A program made the position numbers and the translations under genes. From contig NZ_JAAGWY010000004.1 in the NCBI RefSeq assembly GCF_010686705.1, positions 1-64,000 on the forward strand: a stretch of DNA of 64,000 nt. Reading direction: 5' to 3'. Shown piece after piece: positions 25,289-34,688 of the stretch. Numbering within the stretch: position 1 is the first letter of the stretch; each line of letters begins with the position of its first letter. The notes beneath the pieces are model-generated. The model searched no databases and had not been told where the DNA came from. It worked only from the letters and a program-made list of their open reading frames with translations. Source of the stretch: Leifsonia tongyongensis. Its GTDB lineage: Bacteria > Actinomycetota > Actinomycetes > Actinomycetales > Microbacteriaceae.

Positions 25289-25322
25289 CACCGGCCCGCA
25301 AAGGGGCCAGGCCGACCTGGAT

Positions 25323-26435
25323 TCAGAAGAACCGGCGCAGCACCGGAACCCGTCGCGCTCCGAGGCTCAACGCGAACGAGGCGACCACCACGCACAACCA
25401 GAAGGCCGCAGCGGCGAAGAAGTTCGTGTCCCTCAGGTCGGCCGCCCACGGAAAGAGCGTCGCCAGCAGGACGATGAAGAAGAAGTGGACGAGGAACACG
25501 CCGAACGACGCGTCCGACAGCTCGGCGATCACACGCCCGAAACGCCCTGACGCCCTTACCGATGCGAAGACGCTCTGGCCGACGACGAAGACGCCGATCG
25601 AGGCCGCCGCGACGATGAAGCCCAGGTAGCCGACGGGCGAGACAGCGTTCAGCAGAACGTGGCGACCCGAGTTCGCAAATTGCCAGACCGTCTCTGCGAG
25701 CAACGCGAGCGTGACGATGGTCGCGAGTGTCGCCCATCGCCACGAGAGACGCACATCGCGCAAGGCCCAGCCGACCAGGAAATAGCCTACATACGGAACC
25801 CACTGCGTCAGGGCGTTGAGCACGATCGGTCGCGGGGCGCCGTTGAGGGACGAGAGGTTTGCGATCACGTAGACGAGGAGCGTTGACGCGAGAACGGCAC
25901 CCGCGAAGATGTACGCCCTGCCCGCGCCTCCTCCGGCGAGGAACGCGGCGAGAACGGGTGCGACGAGGTAGAGACCGACGATCAGGTAGAGGAAGTACAG
26001 GTGGGTGTACGTCTTTCCGTCTGCGATCTGCTGCAGAACATCGGTGAGGCTGAGGTTCCGGTGGCTGAGCCATTGCTGAACGACGACGATGTAGAAGACC
26101 TGCCACGCGACGAACGCCGGGCCGAGCCGTAGCAGTCTCTTGCGGTAGAAAGCGCGTGGTCCCGCCGCGTGTGCCCTCGGACCCAGCAGCAACGCCCCGC
26201 TGACCATCACGAAGACCGGAATGACCCAGATGTTTCCGATGTCGGCCGCGGCCGCAGCCCACCAGCTTCCTGATCCGCGGACGGCCGGGTTGCTGACGAT
26301 CCCTCCGAAAACGTGGATGGCGACAACGCCGAGGATTGCTGTCACACGCAGCACATCGAGGCCGACCGACCGTGTGGTGGGTGCGGCAGGTGGGGCAAAC
26401 GGTCGAGCGGTCTGCCCGGAAGCGTTCGCGATCAT
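25323..26435 (-). CDS. Acyltransferase 3 family membrane protein
   Basis: 370 residues with about ten membrane helices. The N-terminal GLDVLRVTAILGVVAIHVFGG contains the conserved Arg and His of the acyltransferase_3 family, and the C-terminal helix pair ELSDASFGVFLVHFFF is typical. Relatives O-acetylate peptidoglycan, surface sugars or antibiotics. No glycan gene is adjacent, so the acceptor is unknown. Confidence 0.82.
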   Translation of the reverse strand: MIANASGQTARPFAPPAAPTTRSVGLDVLRVTAILGVVAIHVFGGIVSNPAVRGSGSWWAAAAADIGNIWVIPVFVMVSGALLLGPRAHAAGPRAFYRKRLLRLGPAFVAWQVFYIVVVQQWLSHRNLSLTDVLQQIADGKTYTHLYFLYLIVGLYLVAPVLAAFLAGGGAGRAYIFAGAVLASTLLVYVIANLSSLNGAPRPIVLNALTQWVPYVGYFLVGWALRDVRLSWRWATLATIVTLALLAETVWQFANSGRHVLLNAVSPVGYLGFIVAAASIGVFVVGQSVFASVRASGRFGRVIAELSDASFGVFLVHFFFIVLLATLFPWAADLRDTNFFAAAAFWLCVVVASFALSLGARRVPVLRRFF

Positions 26436-26478
26436 CCGAACAGAGTACCAAGAGGTGCGCTGGTGTTATCGTCGTCAC

Positions 26479-26919
26479 ATGACGCCCCAGGAGCTCGCCA
26501 ACCTCGCGCATCTGCGCCGGGCACGTGACTTCATCGACCGGGAATACGCGCGACCGCTCGATGTGCCGACGCTCGCGTCGCAGGCGCTGATGTCGCCCGC
26601 GCACTTCTCGCGCCAGTTCCGCGCCGCCTACGGCGAGACGCCATACGCCTACCTGATGACCCGTCGCATCGAGCGCGCCATGGCACTGCTGCGCGAGGGG
26701 ATGAGCGTGACCGACGCGTGCATGACCGTCGGCTGTACGTCGCTCGGCTCGTTCAGCTCCCGGTTCACCGAGATCATGGGCGAGACGCCCACCGCATACC
26801 GTCAGCGCGAGCACGACGCGGTGACCGCCATGCCGCCGTGCGAGGCGAAGGTGCGCACGCGTCCCACGCGCAACAAGTCGAGCAGGATTCGAGAAGCAGC
26901 AGACGACAGCGCTGCCTAG
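26479..26919 (+). CDS. AraC-family regulator, DNA-binding domain only
   Basis: 146 residues made almost entirely of the AraC double helix-turn-helix: LDVPTLASQALMSPAHFSRQF and VTDACMTVGCTSLGSFSSRF. No N-terminal ligand domain is present. A VOC/glyoxalase gene starts 10 bp after its stop, an arrangement common in actinobacteria, and is its likely target or partner. Confidence 0.85.
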   Translation: MTPQELANLAHLRRARDFIDREYARPLDVPTLASQALMSPAHFSRQFRAAYGETPYAYLMTRRIERAMALLREGMSVTDACMTVGCTSLGSFSSRFTEIMGETPTAYRQREHDAVTAMPPCEAKVRTRPTRNKSSRIREAADDSAA

Positions 26920-26929
26920 CGTTGTCCGT

Positions 26930-27337
26930 ATGACAATCTCACTTCAATACACGAACATCACGGTCAACGACGTGGATGAGTCGGTCTCCTTCTATCGCGA
27001 CGCCCTCGGACTCGAAGTGCGCAACGATGTGGCGAGCGGCGGGCACCGCTGGGTGACGCTGGGCAGTGAGGAGCAGCCCGAACTGGGCATCGTGCTCTCC
27101 GAACCGCACGCGGGCCGCTCGCAGGCCGACGGTGACACCCTTCAGGAGCTGGTCACCAAGGGCGTGCTCGGTCCGATCGTCTTCTGGACGGACGATCTCG
27201 ACGCGACGTTCGAGACGCTGCGTGCTGCCGGGGCGGAAGTGCTCCAGGAGCCCATCGACCAGCCGTGGGGTCCCCGCGACGCCGCATTCCGCGACCCGTC
27301 GGGCAACATGATTCGGATCACGCAGGCCTCGGTCTGA
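26930..27337 (+). CDS. VOC-family (glyoxalase/bleomycin resistance-like) protein
   Basis: 135 residues with a paired beta-alpha-beta-beta-beta layout: YTNITVNDVDESVSFYRDAL at the start and AAFRDPSGNMIRI at the end, the latter with the VOC metal-side acid position. Co-transcribed with the AraC-type regulator. Family members are metal-dependent dioxygenases, lyases or resistance proteins; the specific activity is unknown. Confidence 0.82.
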   Translation: MTISLQYTNITVNDVDESVSFYRDALGLEVRNDVASGGHRWVTLGSEEQPELGIVLSEPHAGRSQADGDTLQELVTKGVLGPIVFWTDDLDATFETLRAAGAEVLQEPIDQPWGPRDAAFRDPSGNMIRITQASV

Positions 27338-27369
27338 CCTGCTCGACGCGGGACCTGCTCGACGCCGAC

Positions 27370-27666
27370 CTACTCGACGAAGTCGTCGTCGTCCGGTAGC
27401 GCATCGAACGGATCGTCCTGACGGTTGTGCTCGTCGTAGGTGGGAGACGCCTCACCGGGCGAGCCGCCCGTCGGCCCATCGTTGCCGTCGCCCGCGCCCG
27501 GCAACACGGTCTCGCCCGCGACGGCATCGTTCGTGACGACGTGATCGGCGAAGTCGTCGTCGGCGATAACGTCGTCGAGCGCGTAATCCTTCTCGCCGTC
27601 CTTGTCGTAACCGAGCGCGTCGCGCCCGTCCGCACCGAACTGCGGAGTGATGTTCTCGTTGCTCAT
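27370..27666 (-). CDS. Small acidic protein
   Basis: 98 residues from ATG 27666, strongly acidic (many Asp/Glu, ending DDPFDALPDDDDFVE) and probably unstructured. No signal peptide or domain. It lies 62 bp downstream of the DsbA-like gene on the same strand. Codon use fits the genome, so I accept it as a gene of unknown function. Confidence 0.5.
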   Translation of the reverse strand: MSNENITPQFGADGRDALGYDKDGEKDYALDDVIADDDFADHVVTNDAVAGETVLPGAGDGNDGPTGGSPGEASPTYDEHNRQDDPFDALPDDDDFVE

Positions 27667-27728
27667 GGTGTGAACGCTACTCCGGCAGGCCGAAGCGTCA
27701 ATGCGCTGCGACCCGCCGGATGCGATCA

Positions 27729-28637
27729 CTACTTCGAGGGCGTCGGCGTCGGCGTCGGCGTGGACGTCGATGCGGCCTGCACGGCCGACCCGACGAACTG
27801 CAGGAAAGCCTTCGCGTCGCTCAGCGAGCCGGTGTACTGCTTGCCGTTGACGATCACGGTCGGCGTCCCGGTCAGTTTGGCCATCGTCGAATTCGGCAAC
27901 GGCTTGGTGAGCACCCGGTTCGTCGCCGACGTCACCCACTCCTTGAAAGTCTGGTCGTTCACGCACTTCGTTATCGCGGCCGAACTCGCTCCGGCGCCCT
28001 TCAGCACCGACAGGATCTTCGCATCCGTGAGACCGGTCCCCCCCTCGGCGGGCTGGTTCGCGAACAGCGCGCTGTTCACGGCGTAGAACGTGTTGGGATC
28101 GTAGTTCGCTACGCAGGCGGCAGCGTTCGCCGCCCGGGTCGAATACTTCGTTCCACTCGACGAGTTGTCGAGGATGGCGATCGGGTGGATCTCCACCGTC
28201 GCGATGCCCGCGTCCAGCCACTGGCCGATCTGGGTCGCGTTCGCGGTCTCGAACTGGTTGCAGTACGGGCACTGGTAGTCGACGTACATCGTGATGTTCG
28301 CCTTGCCGGCCCCGTTGCTCTGGGTCGTCGGGGTCGGGTTCGCGCCCTTGGCGATCGCCGGGGTGGTGACGGCTTTGGTGGTGCTCGTCAGCACGATGCC
28401 GTTGCTCACCATGTTCTTCGGGTTGGCGACATTGGCGGATGCGGAGACACCGTTGTAGACGATGAGGCCGATGACCGCGAGGATGGCGATCGCAGCGACG
28501 CCGATGGACCCCTGGATCCACCACTTGCGACGCTGGGCGCGCTTGCGGGCCTCTTCGCGCATCAGACGCGCGTGCTCGCGGGCCTCCTCGCGACGGTCGC
28601 GCTTCGACGGACCGTTCCCGCCCCTGCCTGTTGCCAT
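27729..28637 (-). CDS. DsbA-family thioredoxin-fold membrane-anchored protein
   Basis: 302 residues. A basic N-terminal cytoplasmic stretch (about 1-40) leads to one membrane helix (about 42-62). Outside the membrane is a DsbA-like domain with the redox motif CPYC in VDYQCPYCNQFE and the cis-Pro region LTGTPTVIVNGK. The tail is Thr-Pro rich. It probably forms or exchanges disulfides in exported proteins. Confidence 0.87.
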   Translation of the reverse strand: MATGRGGNGPSKRDRREEAREHARLMREEARKRAQRRKWWIQGSIGVAAIAILAVIGLIVYNGVSASANVANPKNMVSNGIVLTSTTKAVTTPAIAKGANPTPTTQSNGAGKANITMYVDYQCPYCNQFETANATQIGQWLDAGIATVEIHPIAILDNSSSGTKYSTRAANAAACVANYDPNTFYAVNSALFANQPAEGGTGLTDAKILSVLKGAGASSAAITKCVNDQTFKEWVTSATNRVLTKPLPNSTMAKLTGTPTVIVNGKQYTGSLSDAKAFLQFVGSAVQAASTSTPTPTPTPSK

Positions 28638-28741
28638 CCGGTTTCATCCCATCGATGCTCTTCGACACGTACGAAGTCGATGCTAGAGGTCCGCACCTTT
28701 GAGTCGGCTGTGGCGGGGCCGCCGATGTCCTCCCATGTCTC

Positions 28742-29974
28742 TCAGACCTGGCGCAGCGCTGCGGCGACCCGTGCTGCCTGCGCCAGAAGGTAAGCCTGCT
28801 CCTGCTGGTTGAGCGCGGCACGCGCCGCCCGGCTGTATGCCTCGCCGGCCTCAGCGAACTCACCCGCGCCTTCGAGGAGGTGCGCGCGGACCGCGTCGAG
28901 TCGGTGACTGGTGGCGATGCGGTCATCCCCATCGAGTGTTCCGAGCAGTGCGAGGCCGGCACGTGGTCCGTCCACGCGGGCGAGGGCCACGGCGCGATTG
29001 AGGGTGACGACGGGCGACGGCGCGACCCGCTCGAGGACGTCGTAGAGGGCGAGGATCTGGCGCCAGTCCGTGTCATCGTCGCTCGGAGCCTCGTCGTGCA
29101 CGGCCGCGATGGCCGCCTGAAGCTGGTAGGCCCCGACCGGGCCGCGACCCAGAGTGCGGTCCAGCAGGGCCACGCCTTCACCGATGCGCTCGCCATCCCA
29201 CAACTCTCGTCGTTGCTCGGCCAGCGGGACGAGTCGTCCGTCGGGGGTCTCGCGGGCCGCGCTGCGCGCATCCGTCAGCAGTTGCAGCGCCAGCAGTCCC
29301 GTGACCTCGCCCTCGTCGGGTTGCAGGCGGTGCAGCATCCGCGTCATCCGGATGGCCTCGGTCGTCAGGTCGGAACGCTGCAGAGAATCGCCCGAGCGCG
29401 CCGCATAGCCTTCGTTGAAGATCAGGTAGAGCACCTGGAGCACGACACGGAGACGGCCGGAGCGGTCGGGCTCGTCGGGCAGTTCGAACCGCGCCCCCGC
29501 CGCACGGATGCTCTGCTTGGCTCGGCTGATCCGTTGCGCCATCGTCGCTTCGGGCACGAGGAACGCGCTCGCGATCTCGGCGGTCGTGAGCCCGCCGACC
29601 GCCCGCAGCGTCAACGCGAGCTGCGATGTCGCGGAAAGCGCCGGATGGCAGCAGAGGAAGATCAGCCGCAGCGTGTCGTCGTCGTCGCTGACCTCGGGGG
29701 AGCCCGGCGGTTCTGCCTCCACGACCGCACGCTCACGCCGGCGCCGTGCGCTCTCGCTGCGCCACGCATCCGTGAGCCTTCGGTCGGCGACGGTGGTCAG
29801 CCAGGCGCGCGGGCTGTCCGGGACCCCGTCCACGGGCCAGCTCGACGCAGCCGCGATCAGGGCCTCCTGCACCGCGTCCTCGCACGCGTCGAACTGCCCG
29901 AAGCGGCGGACGAGGGTGCCGAGTGCATACGGAGCGGCGTCACGCAGCACGCTCTCCAGCGGGCGTTCGTCCAC
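28742..29974 (-). CDS. ECF42-type RNA polymerase sigma factor with C-terminal TPR-like domain
   Basis: 410 residues. Sigma region 2 (around 20-75, with DAVQEALIAA) and region 4 (around 110-160, with LTTAEIASAFLVPEATMAQRISRAK) are followed by a long helical C-terminal extension (about 175-410) typical of ECF42/DUF6596 sigmas. These lack an anti-sigma and are thought to be controlled by the extension. The YCII/DGPF gene just upstream on the same strand is their standard partner. Confidence 0.87.
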   Translation of the reverse strand: MDERPLESVLRDAAPYALGTLVRRFGQFDACEDAVQEALIAAASSWPVDGVPDSPRAWLTTVADRRLTDAWRSESARRRRERAVVEAEPPGSPEVSDDDDTLRLIFLCCHPALSATSQLALTLRAVGGLTTAEIASAFLVPEATMAQRISRAKQSIRAAGARFELPDEPDRSGRLRVVLQVLYLIFNEGYAARSGDSLQRSDLTTEAIRMTRMLHRLQPDEGEVTGLLALQLLTDARSAARETPDGRLVPLAEQRRELWDGERIGEGVALLDRTLGRGPVGAYQLQAAIAAVHDEAPSDDDTDWRQILALYDVLERVAPSPVVTLNRAVALARVDGPRAGLALLGTLDGDDRIATSHRLDAVRAHLLEGAGEFAEAGEAYSRAARAALNQQEQAYLLAQAARVAAALRQV

Positions 29975-29996
29975 AGTGCCTTCCCTCGTCGGTGCT

Positions 29997-30356
29997 TCAG
30001 ACCTCCGGAGGTCCGCCCGGTACAGGGCGCACCTCGACGACGTCGGAGTACTTCACGATCCTTTCCGCGATCTCCAGCAGTCGCGCCTCGCTTTCGACGT
30101 CGACGATCCAGAACCCGATCACCGACTCCTTGGCTTCGGCGAACGGGCCGTCCGTCGCCGTGACCGCGCCGTCGACCAGCCGGATCGTCTTGGCCGTGCC
30201 CGGGTCGGCGAGCCCCTCGTTGTACACGAGTTCACCCGCTTCGGCCAGGTCCTTGTCGATCTGGATCATGTCGGCGATCATCTCGCGCACCCATTCGGGT
30301 GTCCGCGTCTCCATCATCCCCTCGGCGCTGCCGAACATCATGATCATGTATTTCAT
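29997..30356 (-). CDS. YCII/DGPF-domain protein
   Basis: 119 residues from ATG 30356, preceded by AGGAGG. It starts MKYMIMMFGS and contains TDGPFAEAKE, the DGPF hallmark. Its gene ends 22 bp before the ECF42 sigma start, the typical pairing. Its role (possible sensing partner or small-molecule enzyme) is not established. Confidence 0.88.
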   Translation of the reverse strand: MKYMIMMFGSAEGMMETRTPEWVREMIADMIQIDKDLAEAGELVYNEGLADPGTAKTIRLVDGAVTATDGPFAEAKESVIGFWIVDVESEARLLEIAERIVKYSDVVEVRPVPGGPPEV

Positions 30357-30446
30357 GGTTCCTCCTGCTGGTCTCGCGAAATCGGACATCGTACGAAAGT
30401 GAGTCGGAGCCGGTGTGCACTTCTCGACATCGGTGCAGCCTCGATA

Positions 30447-31385
30447 TCAGAGCAGTGCTGACGACAGAAACGGTCGGATGACGGGGAGCACCGCATCCGG
30501 TTGCATCGCGCCCGTATGGTCGAGGCCTTCGAGCACGGCGACCTGCCAGCCGAGCCGCGTGAGTGTGCTCCCTTCACGGACGAGCGGTCCGGCGAGGTCG
30601 ACTCGCACGTCTCCCCAGTTCTCGCCGTAGTCGATCGTGTCTTCGGATCCGGCGAAGCACAGTCGCGGCATCGTGAGCCGTTCCTGGATCGCACGGTCGT
30701 CGAAACCCTGCAACTCCCGGTACAGGGTGAGGTACTGGCGTGTCTGCTCTTCGGTGAGCGTGATCTCGACCGAGGACCAGTCGAAGTCGGCTGGATCCCA
30801 GTCGGCCCAATCCCCGTCGGCGCTGTCGCCCCACGGAGTCGCTGTCTCGCCCGGAGTCTCGCCCGGAGTCTCGCCCGGAGTCTCGCCGGCACCCTCGCCC
30901 GCCGCTCGGCGTGCCTCCGCCGCGATCGCCTGGTCGTGCCCGGCCGTGGTGACCGCGAGCATCTCCTCGTACGGCCCGTCCAGTGGCGGATACCCGCCCA
31001 TCACGAGAGCCGAGACCCGATCGGTGCGCAGGGCGAGCTGGAGCCCGGCGAGAGCCAGCCATGAATAGCCGTAGTAGGCGAAACGGTCAGCCCCCGCCGC
31101 ATCCGCGATCGCCAGGAAATCGTCGGTGATCGTCATCGGCGTCAGCGTGTCCGGTCTCGGATGCGCTGCCAGGTGCCCTTCGTAGTCGAACGCCACGACC
31201 CGGAAGCGGTCGCGCAGCCCGTCGATGAGTCGTCGTCCGAGGGCCGGATCGACACCCCACCTGCGCAACTCGTCGGCGCGGTCGCCCTCGACGGGTATAG
31301 GGTCGACCGGGATCAGGATGGCGGGTCCCGCTCCCTCGACCGTCGCGTCGAGCAGTGTCCCGTCGGCCAATCGGATGCCTGCCAT
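30447..31385 (-). CDS. Alpha/beta-hydrolase with an internal ETPG repeat
   Basis: 312 residues from ATG 31385. YGYSWLALAG occupies the nucleophile-elbow position (GxSxL rather than GxSxG), and LDHTGAM near the end gives the catalytic His. Between the core and the lid is an insertion of four Gly-Glu-Thr-Pro-like units, coded by the 12-bp DNA repeat at 30844-30891. Substrate is unknown. It diverges from the gamma-glutamyltransferase gene with 100 bp between. Confidence 0.68.
   Translation of the reverse strand: MAGIRLADGTLLDATVEGAGPAILIPVDPIPVEGDRADELRRWGVDPALGRRLIDGLRDRFRVVAFDYEGHLAAHPRPDTLTPMTITDDFLAIADAAGADRFAYYGYSWLALAGLQLALRTDRVSALVMGGYPPLDGPYEEMLAVTTAGHDQAIAAEARRAAGEGAGETPGETPGETPGETATPWGDSADGDWADWDPADFDWSSVEITLTEEQTRQYLTLYRELQGFDDRAIQERLTMPRLCFAGSEDTIDYGENWGDVRVDLAGPLVREGSTLTRLGWQVAVLEGLDHTGAMQPDAVLPVIRPFLSSALL
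30844..30891. repeat. 12-bp coding tandem repeat, four copies
   Basis: The unit GTCTCGCCCGGA repeats perfectly at 30844, 30856 and 30868; a fourth copy at 30880 is degenerate. On the coding (minus) strand it gives repeated Gly-Glu-Thr-Pro. Copy number should be slippage-prone. Confidence 0.85.
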
Positions 31386-31485
31386 GCGAACCACCCTTCG
31401 CAGCACGGATTCGTGCGTCACTCTATACGGTGGAAGGAGGCGAGCCCAGAGCCTGCAGAGTGCTCGCATCGGAGAGGACCACCAG

Positions 31486-33294
31486 ATGACCCCGTTCACC
31501 GCGCCCGACGCGTTCACCACCCGACCCACCCTCGCAGGTACGTTCGGAATGGCAGCGTCGACGCACTGGCTCGCGAGCCAGAGCGCACAGGCCGTGCTCG
31601 AACGAGGTGGCAACGCGTTCGACGCCGTCGTCGCGGGTGCGTTCGTCCTGCACGTCGTGGAGCCTCATCTCAACGGCCCGGGCGGCGACCTGGTCGCGAT
31701 CGTCGCGCCCAGCGGTGAGGAGCCGAGGGTGCTGATGGGTCAGGGGCCCGCCCCGGCCGCGGCGTCAGCGGCCGCGTACCGTGCGCTCGACCTGGACCTC
31801 GTTCCCGGCTCCGGGTTCCTGGCGGCTGCGGTGCCGGGATCGTTCGACGCCTGGCTGCTGCTGCTGAAGGAGCGCGGCACGTGGGAACTCGCCGACGTCT
31901 GGGAGTTCGCGATCGGGTACGCCCGAGACGGGCATCCGGTCGCACCTGCTGTCGTGAAGACGATCGGTGCCGTTGCGGAACTCTTCCGGACCGAGTGGCC
32001 GACCTCGGCGGACCAGTGGCTCGTGGACGGTTCCGCGCCCGCAGCCGGATCGATCGTGCGGAACGAAGCCTGGGCCCACACCCTCGAGCGCCTCATCGAC
32101 GCGGGCGCCGGGGCTGCAACGCGTGAGGAGCGCATCGACGCAGCGCGCGATGCGTGGGCCGGCGCGGTCGTTGCGGACGCCGTCGAGGAGTTCGTCGGCG
32201 CGCCTGCGCTGGACTCGTCAGGGATGCGCCACGCCGGCGTCATCGCCGCGACCGACTTCGCTGCCTTTCGCGCGAGCTGGGAGGAGCCCGTCGGAGGGAC
32301 CTTCCGGGGGCGGACCGTCCTGAAGGCGGGAGCCTGGTCGCAGGGGCCCGCCTTCCTGCAGGCGCTCGCGATCCTCGACGGATTCGGCGACGCCGAACTC
32401 GACCCGTCGACTGCTGCGGGCATCCATCGCATCGTCGAGGCGCAGAAACTCGCTTTCGCGGACCGGGATGCGTATTACGGCGATGGCGTCGACGTCCCGC
32501 TCGAGCACCTGCTTTCGCCGGAATACGCCGCAGAACGACGTGCGCTCATCGACGCATCCGCCTCGGCCGAGCTGCGACCCGGATCCGTTCCGGGCTACGG
32601 CGATCGCTCGCTCGGCGCCCACCCTGTCGTCGGGGCCGAGCCATCGGCTGAGACGGCGCTCCCGACGCACGCTGCCGCAGGTGAACCCACGCTGGGTGTG
32701 CGTGGGGAGGCGCGTGGCGACACCTGTCATATCGATGTCGTCGATCGCTGGGGAAACATGGTCGCCGCAACACCGTCGGGTGGTTGGCTGCAATCCTCTC
32801 CGTACATCCCGTCGGTCGGTTTCGCGCTCGGCACCCGGCTTCAGATGACCCGACTCGAGCCGGGCCTGCCGACGACGCTCACTCCCGGGCTGCGGCCGCG
32901 CACGACGCTGACTCCGACCGTGCTCGTCGAGGACGGGCGCGCACATGCGGCGTTCGGCTCACCCGGAGGGGACCAGCAGGAACAGTGGCAGCTGCCGTTC
33001 CTCATCCGCCACGTCGTCGGTGGCTACAGCCTGCAGGCCGCCATCGATGCGCCCAGCTTCCACACCACCTCGCTTGTGAGCTCGTTCTGGCCGCGGGATT
33101 GGGAGCCCGCCGGCCTTGTCGTGGAGGATCGTCTGGCCGATGAGGTCATCGAGGAGTTGCGTCGACTCGGGCATCGGGTCGACGTCGTCGGTGGTTGGAC
33201 GCTCGGTCGTCTCTCTGCCGTCTCGTGGTCGGACGGTATCGTTCGTGCAGCGGCCAATCCGCGTGGCATGCAGGGCTACGCTGTCGGGCGCTGA
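31486..33294 (+). CDS. Gamma-glutamyltransferase family protein
   Basis: 602 residues from ATG 31486. The Ntn-hydrolase nucleophile is the Thr in GDTCHIDVVDRWGNMV; cleavage before it would yield the large and small subunits. The small subunit contains the expected LTPTVLVEDGR and GSPGGDQQ glycine loop. No signal peptide is seen, so it is likely a cytoplasmic member acting on gamma-glutamyl compounds or as a cephalosporin-acylase-like amidase. Confidence 0.82.
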   Translation: MTPFTAPDAFTTRPTLAGTFGMAASTHWLASQSAQAVLERGGNAFDAVVAGAFVLHVVEPHLNGPGGDLVAIVAPSGEEPRVLMGQGPAPAAASAAAYRALDLDLVPGSGFLAAAVPGSFDAWLLLLKERGTWELADVWEFAIGYARDGHPVAPAVVKTIGAVAELFRTEWPTSADQWLVDGSAPAAGSIVRNEAWAHTLERLIDAGAGAATREERIDAARDAWAGAVVADAVEEFVGAPALDSSGMRHAGVIAATDFAAFRASWEEPVGGTFRGRTVLKAGAWSQGPAFLQALAILDGFGDAELDPSTAAGIHRIVEAQKLAFADRDAYYGDGVDVPLEHLLSPEYAAERRALIDASASAELRPGSVPGYGDRSLGAHPVVGAEPSAETALPTHAAAGEPTLGVRGEARGDTCHIDVVDRWGNMVAATPSGGWLQSSPYIPSVGFALGTRLQMTRLEPGLPTTLTPGLRPRTTLTPTVLVEDGRAHAAFGSPGGDQQEQWQLPFLIRHVVGGYSLQAAIDAPSFHTTSLVSSFWPRDWEPAGLVVEDRLADEVIEELRRLGHRVDVVGGWTLGRLSAVSWSDGIVRAAANPRGMQGYAVGR

Positions 33295-33382
33295 AGCTTT
33301 GTCGAACGCGGCTCTGTCCATCCCCGCGGACGAACGCTAACCTGCTCGAAGGAGTGACTGGTTCGCACAACGGGAGGACCCG

Positions 33383-34354
33383 ATGTCTGACGGAAGCTGG
33401 AACCGTGTACCGATCGAGCCGCAGAGCGTCAACGCGCCGCTCTCGGCGTCGGCGATCTTTCTCGTGGTCACGATCGGCGAGTCGGATGAGGCACTCGCCA
33501 CCGCGCGTTCGGTGGTCGCCGACATGGGCGCCCTCGTTCGCACCGTAGGGTTCCGCGACCTGAACGGTCACCTCTCCTGCAACGTCGGTGTCGGCAGTCA
33601 AGCCTGGGACAGGCTCGGGCAGTCCTCGCGGCCCGCACAGTTGCGCGTGTTTCCGCAGATCCCGGGCGCGGCACGCGAAGACGGCACGCATCCTGTCGCC
33701 GTCTCGACCCCCGGTGACCTGCTCTTCCATATCCGGAGCGAGCGCAGCGACATGTGTTTCGAGCTCGAACGGCTGCTTCTCGACGCTTTGGGCGACTCGG
33801 TCACCGTCGTGGATGAGGTCAGCGGTTTTCGGTATTTCGATTCGCGCGACCTGCTCGGTTTCGTCGACGGTACCGAGAACCCGACCGGCGCCTCGATGTG
33901 GGAGTCCTCGCTGATCGGTGATGAGGACCCCGAATTCGCGGGTGGAAGCTATGTCGTCGTGCAGAAGTACCTGCACGACCTGCGTGCATGGGAGTTGCTG
34001 TCCACCGACGAACAGGAACGCATCATCGGACGAACGAAGCCCGACAATGTCGAACTCGACGGGGATGCAGAGTTGCGGCCGTCGCACAAGACGCTGAATA
34101 CGATTACGGATGCGAACGGCGTCGAGCACGACATCTTGCGCGACAACATGCCTTTTGGCAGCCCCGCGAGCGGAGAGTTCGGCACGTATTTCATCGGATA
34201 TTCTCGCGACCTGTGGGTGATCGAGCAGATGCTGCGGCGGATGTTCATGGGCGACCCCCTGGGGTCGTACGACCGCATCCTCGATTTCTCGACCGCGACG
34301 ACGGGAACGACGTTCTTCGTCCCGTCCAATGTCGTGCTGGAGTCGCTGGGCTGA
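33383..34354 (+). CDS. DyP-type haem peroxidase
   Basis: 323 residues, B/P-type length. The diagnostic GFVDGTENPTG motif (distal Asp) is at about 155-165; GGSYVVVQKYLHDL and GEFGTYFIGYSRDL line the haem pocket. No export signal is visible and no encapsulin or EfeB context is adjacent, so it is a stand-alone cytoplasmic DyP enzyme that oxidises dyes, phenolics or porphyrins with peroxide. Confidence 0.9.
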   Translation: MSDGSWNRVPIEPQSVNAPLSASAIFLVVTIGESDEALATARSVVADMGALVRTVGFRDLNGHLSCNVGVGSQAWDRLGQSSRPAQLRVFPQIPGAAREDGTHPVAVSTPGDLLFHIRSERSDMCFELERLLLDALGDSVTVVDEVSGFRYFDSRDLLGFVDGTENPTGASMWESSLIGDEDPEFAGGSYVVVQKYLHDLRAWELLSTDEQERIIGRTKPDNVELDGDAELRPSHKTLNTITDANGVEHDILRDNMPFGSPASGEFGTYFIGYSRDLWVIEQMLRRMFMGDPLGSYDRILDFSTATTGTTFFVPSNVVLESLG

Positions 34355-34400
34355 GTTCGATTCGTCGGGCGTACGCCCCGCCGGCGCTCGGTGCTGGTCC

Positions 34401-34644
34401 TGGTGGTGTTGGTCGTGGTGGTGTTGGTCGTGGTGGTGCCTGAAGCGTCTGGGCTGGCAACGGGCAGGGTGGTGCCTGAAGCGTCTGGGGTGGCAACGGG
34501 CAGGGTGGTGCCTGAAGCGCCCGGGGTGGCAACGGGCATGGTGGTGCCTGAAGCGCCCGCGGTGGCAACGGGCATGGTGGTGCCCAGATATGGGGCCGCT
34601 CGTAGTGCGCCGGTAGTGGTGGCGCAGTAATGGTGGCGCAGTAA
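34401..34644. repeat. Minisatellite region downstream of the HNH gene
   Basis: Three repeat types adjoin here: a 15-bp unit (TGGTGGTGTTGGTCG) at 34401 and 34416; a 36-bp unit starting GGTGGTGCC at 34432, 34468, 34504 and 34540 with a partial fifth at 34576; and a 14-bp unit (TGGTGGCGCAGTAA) at 34617 and 34631. All six frames stay open in the 36-bp part because the period is divisible by three, so open frames here are not evidence of a gene. The region fills the 334 bases between the DyP and HNH genes. Confidence 0.85.
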
Positions 34645-34688
34645 TGGTGGCGCCAGTCACGGTGGTGTGCTGGTCATCGCGGTGCCGG

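Noticed and set aside
34391-34630. Open frame encoding a Val-rich and VPEASG repeat in the minisatellite
   Set aside because: The 36-bp period keeps all frames open, so openness is not evidence; no promoter or ribosome site is seen.
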